From positions 1 through 26,781 of IMG/VR virus record IMGVR_UViG_3300025652_000440: a stretch of 26,781 nucleotides of DNA; one strand, written 5' to 3'. The translations under genes were made by a program, and so were the position numbers. The stretch comes from a virus. Shown here piece by piece: positions 6,481 through 14,823 of the stretch; the first letter of the stretch is position 1; every line of letters begins with the position of its first letter. A model generated the notes under the pieces. That model was not told the DNA's origin. It worked only from the letters and a program-made list of their open reading frames with translations, and searched no databases.

Positions 6481-6500
6481 TGTCAATAAACTTTAGTTTA
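6481..6500 (-). promoter_or_regulatory. Candidate promoter with palindromic operator
   Basis: On the minus strand a perfect 14-bp palindrome, TAAACT-AA-AGTTTA (6487-6500), abuts a TTGACA hexamer (6481-6486). The 72-base AT-rich leader down to the ATG at 6408 lacks an open coding role. A clear Bacteroidetes-type TAnnTTTG box at the expected spacing is not obvious, so the promoter call is weak. The position, just after the terminator of the late block and before the replication block, supports it. Confidence 0.35.
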
Positions 6501-6516
6501 CATGATATAAAGACAT

Positions 6517-6546
6517 AAAAAAAAGCCCTCAAATGAGAGCCTTTTT
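6517..6546 (-). terminator. Rho-independent terminator of the late block
   Basis: The minus-strand transcript forms GCUCUC-AUUU-GAGGGC (6540 down to 6525), extended by A-U pairs and followed by eight U residues. Read in this direction the stem contains one G-U wobble, whereas the plus-strand version has a C-A mismatch, so the hairpin favours minus-strand termination. It lies 60 bases downstream of the metallophosphoesterase stop codon and separates the structural/lysis genes from the replication block. Confidence 0.8.
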
Positions 6547-6607
6547 CTAACAAATATCAAATACTATGCTACATATTATATACAAAAACAGCTACAAATA
6601 TATAAAA

Positions 6608-7834
6608 TTATATTACAATTTTGAAAACTGTTTGTTTTTTTAGTGTTTTATCAAGGCTTTTTGCATTGTAAGATGATAACTCTTTGTTTATAGGATAACC
6701 ATTAAATCCTTTAGTATGTTGTAAATCAATCCTTATGTCATGCCTTTCCTTGTCTTTCATAATATATATGTTCTGAGCTGCTCTGGAGCTTAATAATAAT
6801 GCATTTTCACTATAAGAATTTGCTCCAACTAATGAACTTGATCTTGCAAATAAATCTGTTATCTTAGTTTCATGAAGATGCCCACACATCATAAAATCAA
6901 GTATTATTCCATTCCTTGCATATTTACTCATAACCTTTGCTATTTTGTCCGATTGCATATTTTTAAGCTGGTGACCATGTATTAAAAGGCAATTATGTCC
7001 ATTAACCTCAACAACTAATTCTAAGCCTCCAGATGTAATAAAATTAATATCTGGCAATAATAACCTCAACACCTCAAATATTGTAAAATCATAATTATCT
7101 GTTGCAACAATATCAACCCAACCAAGTTCATAAGCTCTTGATTCATTTCCACTAACACAACCAACACTAATATTTGCAACACTGTTTAAATCTAAAATAA
7201 AATGCTTTAATAAGTGAACACCTAAAAATGTTGCTTTTGCTCTATTTGTTGACATTGCCAATTTTTCATCTAATCTTCTATCTGAGTTTAGTAAATCACC
7301 AGTTATTGCAATAAATATCTCATTGACATTATAAAACTTGGCATATTCTTTAATATGATGTGCAAACTTCTGTAATCTCTTAGATGCAACCTCAAAATCA
7401 TATTTGTTATTTTTTAAATCTACCAGCTCATTAAAATGAGTATCTGCTATTTGGACAATGATTGCTTGTTTACCTTTACTTGTATGCTGCTTTATTGTTG
7501 TTTTAAGGCTCTCTGCTTTAAGCAAATCAATCAATGCCTTGTTGTACTCAACTAATGCATTTTCAAGCCTTGAATGTTCTCTAAATGCTTTATTTTTTAT
7601 TCTATTAAGATCAGCTTGTTTCTGGCTTCTCTTTTGTAATAAAATATTGTGTTGGATTATTTCCTTATCAGCAATGACATATTGAATTATGTCTTTTATT
7701 CTATGCCTTAATGTGTGTTTTTTTACTTTAAAATGATATTTATCAATAAGATGTTGAGCAATGGCTTGATAACCATTTCCATTCCAAAATAAAGAAACTA
7801 TTTCATCTTTATATTCTAAATATTTTGATTCCAT
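6608..7834 (-). CDS. Calcineurin-like metallophosphoesterase with N-terminal helix-turn-helix-like region
   Basis: The 408-residue protein carries the complete metal-binding motif series of calcineurin-like phosphoesterases: D131-T-H133, G179-D180, G229-N230-E231, H286-G-H288 and G318-H319-L-H321. The first 60 residues (YQAIAQHLIDKYHFKVKKHTLRHRI) look like a helix-turn-helix, followed by a basic coiled stretch (about 60-118). The combination suggests a nuclease or phosphodiesterase that acts on DNA, similar in core to SbcD/Mre11-type enzymes but without an SbcC partner. It is the last gene of the late block, right after the endolysin, which is an unusual place for a DNA enzyme. Catalysis is firm by motifs; substrate unknown. 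Confidence 0.85.
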   Translation of the reverse strand: MESKYLEYKDEIVSLFWNGNGYQAIAQHLIDKYHFKVKKHTLRHRIKDIIQYVIADKEIIQHNILLQKRSQKQADLNRIKNKAFREHSRLENALVEYNKALIDLLKAESLKTTIKQHTSKGKQAIIVQIADTHFNELVDLKNNKYDFEVASKRLQKFAHHIKEYAKFYNVNEIFIAITGDLLNSDRRLDEKLAMSTNRAKATFLGVHLLKHFILDLNSVANISVGCVSGNESRAYELGWVDIVATDNYDFTIFEVLRLLLPDINFITSGGLELVVEVNGHNCLLIHGHQLKNMQSDKIAKVMSKYARNGIILDFMMCGHLHETKITDLFARSSSLVGANSYSENALLLSSRAAQNIYIMKDKERHDIRIDLQHTKGFNGYPINKELSSYNAKSLDKTLKKQTVFKIVI

Positions 7835-8197
7835 TTAGTATGTCCAAATTACACCTTGTATTTTATCCTCATCAATATCAACATGAATAAAATTATGTCC
7901 TATCCCAAACCTTGTAAATCCAGCTTCCATTAATGCTCCTAATATTACAGCTCTTTCTCTGCTATTTTTAACAAGAATGTCAGCTGCTAATCCTTTAATA
8001 TGTGAGCTTGTAGGGTTTTTAATTGATTCTGCATGATTCTCACATCTCCAGCCACTTGTTATAATAAAAGGTATATCAGAGCCATCTTCGTTCTTAGAAT
8101 GCTCTCTTGCAGCTGATAATATTCTTACAAATGTTCTGTTAATTTTATTCTTACCACAACAATTACAAGCAAATTCTCTTAATTTAAAGTATTTCAT
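7835..8197 (-). CDS. Endolysin, peptidase M15 family
   Basis: The 120-residue protein is a compact M15 (D-Ala-D-Ala carboxypeptidase-like) zinc peptidase. The zinc ligands are H66 and D73 in S-S-H-I-K-G-L-A-A-D, and H105 in F-I-H-V-D-I-D, with D107 beside it. An arginine in SGWRCENH and an N-terminal FACNCCGKN segment are also family traits. Phage M15 enzymes cleave peptide cross-links of peptidoglycan to release progeny. No signal peptide is visible, so export needs the holin encoded three genes upstream. The start overlaps a 43-residue frame by 14 bases. Confidence 0.9.
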   Translation of the reverse strand: MKYFKLREFACNCCGKNKINRTFVRILSAAREHSKNEDGSDIPFIITSGWRCENHAESIKNPTSSHIKGLAADILVKNSRERAVILGALMEAGFTRFGIGHNFIHVDIDEDKIQGVIWTY

Positions 8198-8315
8198 ATA
8201 AATGATAAATTTTACAACCTTTTACTTCTTTAACAAATACCCTTTTATACTTAGTTTTCTCCTCAACCTTATTATATTTAGGATTTAAACTGTTTAATTT
8301 ACGTTTCTTAGCCAT
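8184..8315 (-). CDS. Very small basic protein, 43 residues
   Basis: A 43-codon frame starts with ATG at 8315 and fills the gap between the 58-residue gene and the endolysin. The product is strongly basic (MAKKRKLNS at the start, many Lys and Tyr) and has no membrane segment, so it is not an obvious spanin. Its end overlaps the endolysin start by 14 bases, and it begins directly after the upstream stop codon. It resembles short ribosomal-like or nucleic-acid-binding peptides often found in phage late operons. Function unknown. Confidence 0.5.
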   Translation of the reverse strand: MAKKRKLNSLNPKYNKVEEKTKYKRVFVKEVKGCKIYHLYEIL

Positions 8316-8492
8316 TTAATTATATTTACCCATTTCACCCTTATGCTTTCTTTGATTGCCATATTTTTTTGTTCTTGTATCAATACGTTTTGCGTAAACA
8401 TATTTTTTTTCAATTACTATTTTTTTACAAACAAGACTACCAAATTGCATCTCTAATGAGTTTCTTGTTTCTGCATTATAAAATTTAGTCAT
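8316..8492 (-). CDS. Small basic hypothetical protein, 58 residues
   Basis: I use the ATG at 8492 (MTKFYNAETR), which overlaps the holin stop by 8 bases; a longer in-frame start inside the holin gene is unlikely. The product is basic, with a KKIVIEKKYVYAKR strand-like segment and a Lys/Arg/Gly-rich end. No domain is recognised. It lies between the holin-like gene and a 43-residue gene in the lysis cluster. Confidence 0.5.
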   Translation of the reverse strand: MTKFYNAETRNSLEMQFGSLVCKKIVIEKKYVYAKRIDTRTKKYGNQRKHKGEMGKYN

Positions 8493-8880
8493 TTCTTTTA
8501 TTCTTAATCTTTTCAAAACTACGACCACCAAAATAAGCTGTATAAATAACAATTAAAAGTGTTTGATAAACTGGCACAAACTCTTCTTGAATTTCAAATG
8601 TTCCTATATTCCCACTAAAAACAGATATTATTACAAACATAAAAGTTAAAAAAGCCAAAGCAATTGGTCTAATATTTTTTGTAAGTAAACTCCCATTATT
8701 ATCACTAAGCCATCTGCTTGTAACTTGTTCTTGCATTGATTTCTCATAATCAAGCAACACTTCTTTTATTTCTTTTTTAGCTTGTAACCTTTCTTGATCA
8801 GATGTTGTTAGCTTATCAATTGTGTTTCCAACCTCTTTAACTAATTCACCAGAATTAAATAATTTATTAAAAAATCCCAT
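8485..8880 (-). CDS. Holin-like protein (3TM holin family)
   Basis: The 131-residue protein has a helical, charged N-terminal region (about 1-58), the family-like transition WLSDNNGSLLTKNIRP, a hydrophobic segment at about 71-90, and a second at about 104-120 ending in a charged tail. This matches the 'holin of 3TMs' family of gene-transfer agents and phages, where the protein forms membrane lesions that let the endolysin reach the cell wall. Its place upstream of the M15 endolysin supports this. The stop of the gene before it overlaps this ATG as TAATG. Confidence 0.75.
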   Translation of the reverse strand: MGFFNKLFNSGELVKEVGNTIDKLTTSDQERLQAKKEIKEVLLDYEKSMQEQVTSRWLSDNNGSLLTKNIRPIALAFLTFMFVIISVFSGNIGTFEIQEEFVPVYQTLLIVIYTAYFGGRSFEKIKNKRND

Positions 8881-9044
8881 TATTTCTTTTTAAAGTTCCA
8901 ATAGTAAAGTTTATACATAGAAATACTTATTGCTAAAACTAAGGAAATAAACGTCAATATTTCATTGCACTCACTCAAACTAATACCAATTGCAGATGCG
9001 TTTGGGATAACTATTTCCAAAGTATCTTTTAAATCACTATTCAT
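8880..9044 (-). CDS. Single-span membrane protein, possible second holin
   Basis: I use the ATG at 9044 (54 residues, MNSDLKDTLE), which overlaps the preceding gene by 8 bases. The product has a weakly hydrophobic segment (about 10-22), one clear transmembrane segment (about 28-47, ILTFISLVLAISISMY) and a basic end (FKKK). Small proteins with this profile next to holins act as second holins or antiholins, but that is inference from position and topology. Confidence 0.55.
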   Translation of the reverse strand: MNSDLKDTLEIVIPNASAIGISLSECNEILTFISLVLAISISMYKLYYWNFKKK

Positions 9045-9393
9045 TGTCCCAAGGTAAAGGCAAAGTTTCCTCAGTTGGATTCTTTTGCAGTTCAATATTT
9101 GCAGCTAATTGTGCATCCATTTCAGCTGGAGTTGGCTCAGTCATTTCATTTAACCAAGCATCAACATCAGCTTCTGTTAAATTTTCGTAAAGCACAAAAT
9201 CATTTGGATCTGGTGATGTCAAAGGCATAGCCCCATATACATCAGCATAATAATAATCAGCTTGACCTTCTGTTCCTTCTGATGCTGAACGCCTCCAGTG
9301 AATTTGATTGACCACATTTTTAAGTTCTTGTCCCTCAACAGTTTCTTGTATTACACAATCCATTGAAGATATTATCCATTTATAAGTTATCAT
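9037..9393 (-). CDS. Conserved phage tail-region protein
   Basis: This 118-residue acidic protein follows a pattern I recognise from small proteins beside tail fibre genes in marine phages: an N-terminal 'TYKWIISSMDC', a 'VVNQIHWRR' strand, a 'YYADVYGAMPL' strand, then 'LYENLTEADVDAWL' and an acidic C-terminal tail ending in PLPWDNE. No enzymatic motif is seen. It could be a fibre assembly factor or a minor tail component. An A-rich leader without a Shine-Dalgarno box precedes the ATG. Family likeness is from memory, so moderate confidence. Confidence 0.55.
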   Translation of the reverse strand: MITYKWIISSMDCVIQETVEGQELKNVVNQIHWRRSASEGTEGQADYYYADVYGAMPLTSPDPNDFVLYENLTEADVDAWLNEMTEPTPAEMDAQLAANIELQKNPTEETLPLPWDNE

Positions 9394-9411
9394 TTTTTTT
9401 TATTTATTTAA

Positions 9412-12400
9412 TTATTCAAAACTTGCAATAGTACGAGTTACCACTGTACCACCCACATTTATTTTACATTTTATTGCTCCATCAGCTGAATCCATATATA
9501 TTGATGATTTACCAGATGCTGGATCAGCTGGAGTTGATATTGCATTTAAAGTTAATACATCATCTAATTCTAATACACTTTGAACTCTTGCCTTTCCAAC
9601 AACGTCAAATTTATATACAGCTCCAGGTGTGCCTCCAATAGCTAAATTTCCAGATTGCAAAATCATACTTGCTGAGCCTCCTTCTAAAAATTTAATTCTA
9701 TTATTGGTAGTGTTTAAAAGTAAACCACCACCAGAAATAAAACCACCAGTTCCATCCATAATTATACTACCAGTATGTGTTGAACTTTTTAAATCTAATT
9801 TAGAAAAATGAACTGTGTTTTCTATTGTTGCATAACCACTACCAGCAGATGTACTTTTAATGTGTAAATCTGTTGATGGATTAGTTAAGCCAATACCTAA
9901 TCGACCAGCAGATGTCAAACGCATTCTTTCAGTATTAGTATCAACAAATAAAATATTTGCATTTATACCAGTATTTAATGTAAGGTTTTGTGTGCTTGAA
10001 AAATAGTCAGAAAAAATACTTTTTAATCTAATAGATGTATTTGCACTAAAAATTGATGTTGCACTAAAATTTACACTTGTTCCAGCTAATGAGCCAGTTA
10101 ATGTAGTTGCTCCAGCAGAATCTATTGTTGCTCTTGTAGTGTTGTTTGTTTTTAAAGTTAAACTACCAGCTTCTCTGTTATTGATTGTAAAACCAGTTCC
10201 AGAAGAAACAAAAGCTGTACCATCAGTAGAGGCTGTTCCAGTTGTTGAGTTAGTAAACTTTATCTCTGAATGATTAGATGCGTTTATATGCAAACCAGTA
10301 CCGCCAGATTGCAAAGCTGGGCTTGTAACACCTATGCCAAGATTACCTCCAGATGTTAAACGCATTTTTTCTGAGCCATTTGTTGAAAAAGTTGTTGAGT
10401 AAGCCCCAGATTTTATAATACTTAAATCTTGACTACCAGCAGAAACAATTGTATTAGTAACCAATGAATCATCAGCATAAACATAGCCAGTTGCTCTAAT
10501 GTTTCCAGTTGTATCTAAAGCATAAGCTGGATTTGATGTCCCAATTCCAAAATTAGCTCCAGAATTAAAGTATGTTGGATTAACTGGATTTGCATTTATA
10601 CTTATTACTTGTGATTCATTTTTATCATAAATTTTTAACTCTGGATGTGCAGAAGCAACACCAGTTTCAAATAAAAATCTATCTTCATTATTTGTTTGTG
10701 AAGCAAACCTAACATTTCCACCAGTTACATTTAATATTGAGCCAGAATGATTAGTTGTTGTTCCAATAAGTACGCTTCCATTAAACAATGCATTACCATC
10801 ACCATTTAACTTTAAAACATTAGTAGCATAGGAAGAGCCATTGGATGTGCTGCCATCATCTATGTTGAACGATATAAAGTTATTACTCGCCCCGTCACTT
10901 ACTTTTGCCGTTAAATAATGCTGTCTATCTCCAGTACCTGTATTTCTATTATATCTACCTATACGCATAAACTTTTGTTCTGACTGCCACATATCAGCTT
11001 CAGTTCTAAGCATTGAAACACCATTTACATCTAAAGGAAATTGAGGAGTGTTGCTTCCCATTGATACACCTAATCTATCGGTAAATATTCCTTTTCCAAC
11101 AACATGGAGCTTTTCACTTGCTGTTGTTGTGCCAATACCAATATTCCCATTTCCCCTAACACTTAAAACTTTAGTTGCTGTAGCACTATATTCAAGAAAC
11201 ATTGAATCATAACTACCATCCCAAACAGTTCCAAACGAAAAAGTTTGTGCTATATTTGAGCCTAAATATAATCTTGAATCACTATTACCTTCAATTAAAA
11301 TACTCCCAACCACTTCTAACTTTTCGCTCGGACTTGTAGTTCCAATTCCCAAATTCCCTCCAGATGTCAAACGCATTTTTTCAGCACTTGCATTTGTCCA
11401 TTTATGAGTAACTGCATTTGATTCTATTTGAATCCAATACAAAGAAGGATTTCCAAAATACATGTTTTTAGAATTAGCAGATGTTGGTCTTAAATAAGAA
11501 TCTGTCCTATTAAATTCTATACCATAACCTTTTACATTTACAAAATCAGACACATTAGAATAATAAACTTTTAATTGCCTATCTGTTGAGCCATCTCCTA
11601 AAGTAATGTTTTCACCAGTTATATCACCAGTTGATGTTCCCCCAGCAAATGTTATTGAATTAGTCGTTGTGTTTCCATTATCTGTAACCTCTTGCAATGT
11701 ATCAGCACTACCAACTTGAGCATCAACGTAATTTTTCACACTTAATGCTGTTGGAACATTTGTAACAGCTGCTCCACTCATTGTATCACTATTAAGCCAG
11801 TCAGTAATATTTATAGAACTTTTTGCAATACCAGTTGCAGTAATATCAAATCCAGCAACAGTTCCTTTTGTTTTGTTTTGGTATTGTGCAGCTAAGTCAT
11901 TTTGATTTACTAATATTATTGAGCCTTCTAATATATCCTCAGTAATTAATTTACTTGTAACAGAAATACTTGTGTCACTTGCTCCTTGATCTGAACTAAC
12001 AGTAAATTCAATAACATCATCACCATCAACATCTGCTACGTTTAAAACATCATTTGTTTTAAATACAGCTGTGCCAATAGCATTTATATTTATGCTTGTA
12101 ACTGGCACTTGTTGTTGAACTACAACCTTTTCAATATAACCTTCAAAAGCTGCACTTGCTTCAAATATAACATCAGTTGATCCAGCACAAGTTGAAAAAA
12201 CTTCATAAGTTCCAGATGCACTTAAAACAGTTGAGTTGCCAGAGCTACCTGCTTTTACTGATAATCCACCAGCACTTAATGTTAATGTAACAATTATTTT
12301 ATATGTTAAAGCATTGGTTAAGGTATCTTGTTTAATATCACTTGTTGAGCCAGTTGGTGAAAAAACTGCTTTATTACTTGAGATGCTCCAGCCAGTTCCT

Positions 12401-14820
12401 TTTGTCCAACCAGAATCACTTGCAAATATTCCATTTACAGCAACATCATTTCCATAGGCACTTTTAATTGCAGAAACAGTTGTTATATAACTATTTTGAG
12501 TTAGCTTATTTACTAATGTATTTGTTTGTGGAGTTTTTTGCCCTATTTTATTAGTCTTATCTTGTAAAATATCTGGACCAATTATTATGTCATCAGTTTT
12601 TGTTAGTGATTGTGTATCTCTTATAATTTGATATCCTTGATAATCAACCTCATCTTTTAACAAATGAAATGATCCACTTTTAAATATATAATAAGGAGTT
12701 GTCCCAGTTGCACTATAACCTCTTAATCTACCAATTGGATTAATGTAATTTGGTCTTGAGCCACTACCATCATTTTGATTTTTATTTGTTTCACCAATTA
12801 CAAGCCTCATTGATGGACTTTCAATGACTTTAGTTTGTCCATAAAGATATTCAGACAATAGCATTTCTGTATAACTATTACTTCCACTTGTTGAGCCTAA
12901 CCCCCAAGTTCCAATAACATTAGATTTTACAAATGAACTACCATTCCACACTTTTAAACTACCTTCCGAACTTGCAAGTAATGTATCACCCCAAATTAAA
13001 TCACCAAAATCAACTATTTCAGAATCTTTAGTTATTGGATTTGGACTAACAGAAACAAAACTACCATACAAAGCTCCAGATGAACTTGCATTTACAATAA
13101 GCAATTTACCTTCAAATGGATTAGTATTTAGTTGTGATGTATAAGAAACTATGCTATTTGATGTTGTTGGATTTAAAGAATAATTAGGATTGTATGATGT
13201 TGGCTGATTAGTTTGCCCAATAACAGATGGATTTAAAGGAGTTTGATAATTTGGATTTAATGTATTTGTCCAATATATAGTTGATGAGCTTGGTGTGTGA
13301 ATTACTTGTGTATTAAATAATCCATTTTGTGCATATAGAAATTTAAAACTACCACTATTACTTCCCCAATTATCTATGTCGGTATAAATATCCCAATCAC
13401 CAGTTAATGTTAATGCTGAGCCACTAACATCTTTAAATTCAATTTGCTGATGAAAACCAACCTTTGTTTGTGTGCCAACAATGTTATCTAAATTAGACCT
13501 CCAAATTGTCTTTTTAAAATTTAGATTTGCTGTTGTTGCATTTTCCCAGTAATATTTAGGAGTATTAGATGCATCATATCTTAAATAATAAGTTGTTGAG
13601 CCATCAGTTATATACATTCTAAATGTTAATGTCATGGCTAATGTTCCACTATATGCAACATCCATTGTTACATCTAATGGTATTATTAAAATCATGCTTC
13701 CATCAACAGAAACATCACTAATTGTATCTTGATAAATTACATCAGTTTGTCCAGTTGTTAAATCATATGGCAAACCACCAAAATAATTTTTATTTCCATA
13801 ATCAATAAATTTAGCTTGTGTCCTTTTTAATTGTGGTAAGTAATTAAAATCTGTGCCAGTTAATTTTTGGATGCCACCCTCAACACTATCTATTAATAAA
13901 TTATATCTTGTCCAATATGAATCACCTAAGTTATCAGATGAACCATCAAATGCTCCAGTTTTTGTATATGTTCTTGTGTCAATATTATCTGGATTTGCAT
14001 AAGTTCCAGATTCGGCTGTGTTATATTCTTGTATTTGTACTATATAATAAATGTGTTTCCAATATATAATTCTTGCCCCCCAATGTTTTAATAAATTTTT
14101 GAGTACATCATAACAATTAACAACTGTAAAATTTTCATCCGAATCCTTACTAAAAAACATTTTAGTATTACACTTGGTTTGATAAAATGGATCAGTTGAT
14201 TGTGTTATTGTAGGCATAACACTATTAAACCAGTTAATTGCAGTTGTGAATTTATAATCTTGTGTAGAGCCTTGAGTTGTTGTTGATGCTCCAGATTTAA
14301 GCAGTATTTCTTTTAACCAATATGTAAATCTTCCATTGTTTGAATACATATCAGAATCTGTATAACTTCCAGCAGTTCCAGATTTTGAGAAATCAATTTC
14401 TTTAAGCAATGATAAGCCATCAACAGCTGTTAATGTTACTGGATAAGGATAATATAAATCTGGTGATGCACTTAAATCCATAAGCACAAAACCACTCCAC
14501 AATGGAGCTACTGAACTATAATCACTTGAACTTGCCCTATATAAATGAATATAAACATCTTGCTCATTAAATTGTTCTCTTATATTTTTTATAAAAGCAT
14601 CTTGAGTTGTATTTGTTACCATAAATGGTAACTCTAACTTACTTGATAATATTGGGCTGAATCTATCTTGTTCATCAGTTCCGTAAGTTATAACTGGTCC
14701 TCCAGCTCCTATTGAAATTTGTGATGCACTTCCACTATAACCTTCAACCCAAATTTCTAAGTAATAATCCCAATCATTATAACTTTTAAAACTGCTATAA
14801 AACTGTTTTGCTAATGCCAT
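9412..14820 (-). CDS. Giant tail hub / tail fibre protein, 1802 residues
   Basis: This is the largest gene here and directly follows the tape measure. The N-terminal part (about 1-330) has strand-rich, aromatic sequence like siphovirus baseplate-hub proteins and would attach to the tail tip. A long Ser/Thr/Asn/Gly-rich beta region follows. The C-terminal third holds repeats of the type 'MRLTSGGNLGIGxTSP...L.V.G' at about residues 1150, 1225, 1425, 1495, 1645 and 1725, plus a weaker copy near 1255. Such repeats occur in fibres that bind host surface glycans. The last 50 residues (ASGKSSIYMDSADGAIKCKINVGG) resemble a fibre tip motif. There is no intramolecular-chaperone peptidase domain at the end. 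Role in host recognition is inference from family traits. Confidence 0.8.
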   Translation of the reverse strand: MALAKQFYSSFKSYNDWDYYLEIWVEGYSGSASQISIGAGGPVITYGTDEQDRFSPILSSKLELPFMVTNTTQDAFIKNIREQFNEQDVYIHLYRASSSDYSSVAPLWSGFVLMDLSASPDLYYPYPVTLTAVDGLSLLKEIDFSKSGTAGSYTDSDMYSNNGRFTYWLKEILLKSGASTTTQGSTQDYKFTTAINWFNSVMPTITQSTDPFYQTKCNTKMFFSKDSDENFTVVNCYDVLKNLLKHWGARIIYWKHIYYIVQIQEYNTAESGTYANPDNIDTRTYTKTGAFDGSSDNLGDSYWTRYNLLIDSVEGGIQKLTGTDFNYLPQLKRTQAKFIDYGNKNYFGGLPYDLTTGQTDVIYQDTISDVSVDGSMILIIPLDVTMDVAYSGTLAMTLTFRMYITDGSTTYYLRYDASNTPKYYWENATTANLNFKKTIWRSNLDNIVGTQTKVGFHQQIEFKDVSGSALTLTGDWDIYTDIDNWGSNSGSFKFLYAQNGLFNTQVIHTPSSSTIYWTNTLNPNYQTPLNPSVIGQTNQPTSYNPNYSLNPTTSNSIVSYTSQLNTNPFEGKLLIVNASSSGALYGSFVSVSPNPITKDSEIVDFGDLIWGDTLLASSEGSLKVWNGSSFVKSNVIGTWGLGSTSGSNSYTEMLLSEYLYGQTKVIESPSMRLVIGETNKNQNDGSGSRPNYINPIGRLRGYSATGTTPYYIFKSGSFHLLKDEVDYQGYQIIRDTQSLTKTDDIIIGPDILQDKTNKIGQKTPQTNTLVNKLTQNSYITTVSAIKSAYGNDVAVNGIFASDSGWTKGTGWSISSNKAVFSPTGSTSDIKQDTLTNALTYKIIVTLTLSAGGLSVKAGSSGNSTVLSASGTYEVFSTCAGSTDVIFEASAAFEGYIEKVVVQQQVPVTSININAIGTAVFKTNDVLNVADVDGDDVIEFTVSSDQGASDTSISVTSKLITEDILEGSIILVNQNDLAAQYQNKTKGTVAGFDITATGIAKSSINITDWLNSDTMSGAAVTNVPTALSVKNYVDAQVGSADTLQEVTDNGNTTTNSITFAGGTSTGDITGENITLGDGSTDRQLKVYYSNVSDFVNVKGYGIEFNRTDSYLRPTSANSKNMYFGNPSLYWIQIESNAVTHKWTNASAEKMRLTSGGNLGIGTTSPSEKLEVVGSILIEGNSDSRLYLGSNIAQTFSFGTVWDGSYDSMFLEYSATATKVLSVRGNGNIGIGTTTASEKLHVVGKGIFTDRLGVSMGSNTPQFPLDVNGVSMLRTEADMWQSEQKFMRIGRYNRNTGTGDRQHYLTAKVSDGASNNFISFNIDDGSTSNGSSYATNVLKLNGDGNALFNGSVLIGTTTNHSGSILNVTGGNVRFASQTNNEDRFLFETGVASAHPELKIYDKNESQVISINANPVNPTYFNSGANFGIGTSNPAYALDTTGNIRATGYVYADDSLVTNTIVSAGSQDLSIIKSGAYSTTFSTNGSEKMRLTSGGNLGIGVTSPALQSGGTGLHINASNHSEIKFTNSTTGTASTDGTAFVSSGTGFTINNREAGSLTLKTNNTTRATIDSAGATTLTGSLAGTSVNFSATSIFSANTSIRLKSIFSDYFSSTQNLTLNTGINANILFVDTNTERMRLTSAGRLGIGLTNPSTDLHIKSTSAGSGYATIENTVHFSKLDLKSSTHTGSIIMDGTGGFISGGGLLLNTTNNRIKFLEGGSASMILQSGNLAIGGTPGAVYKFDVVGKARVQSVLELDDVLTLNAISTPADPASGKSSIYMDSADGAIKCKINVGGTVVTRTIASFE
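9590..11390 (-). repeat. GIGT-type fibre repeats in the tail protein gene
   Basis: The coding DNA repeats the motif ATGCG-TTT/TTTGAC-ATCTGGAGG... at about 11388-11327, 10375-10312 and 9935-9870, where the + strand reads 'gatgtcaaacgcat' or 'gatgttaaacgcat'. More diverged copies lie at about 11150-11085, 10570-10515 and 9660-9590. Each encodes a (N/R)LGIG-type turn followed by a hydrophobic 'KLEVVG' strand. The closest copies are near-identical at the DNA level, so recombination between them could change fibre length or combine modules. Confidence 0.6.
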
Positions 14821-14823
14821 AAA

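Noticed and set aside
6409-6486. N-terminal extension of the 70-residue gene to a start at 6486
   Set aside because: The extension would cover the leader and abut the TTGACA box, and the inner ATG follows a typical A-rich leader.
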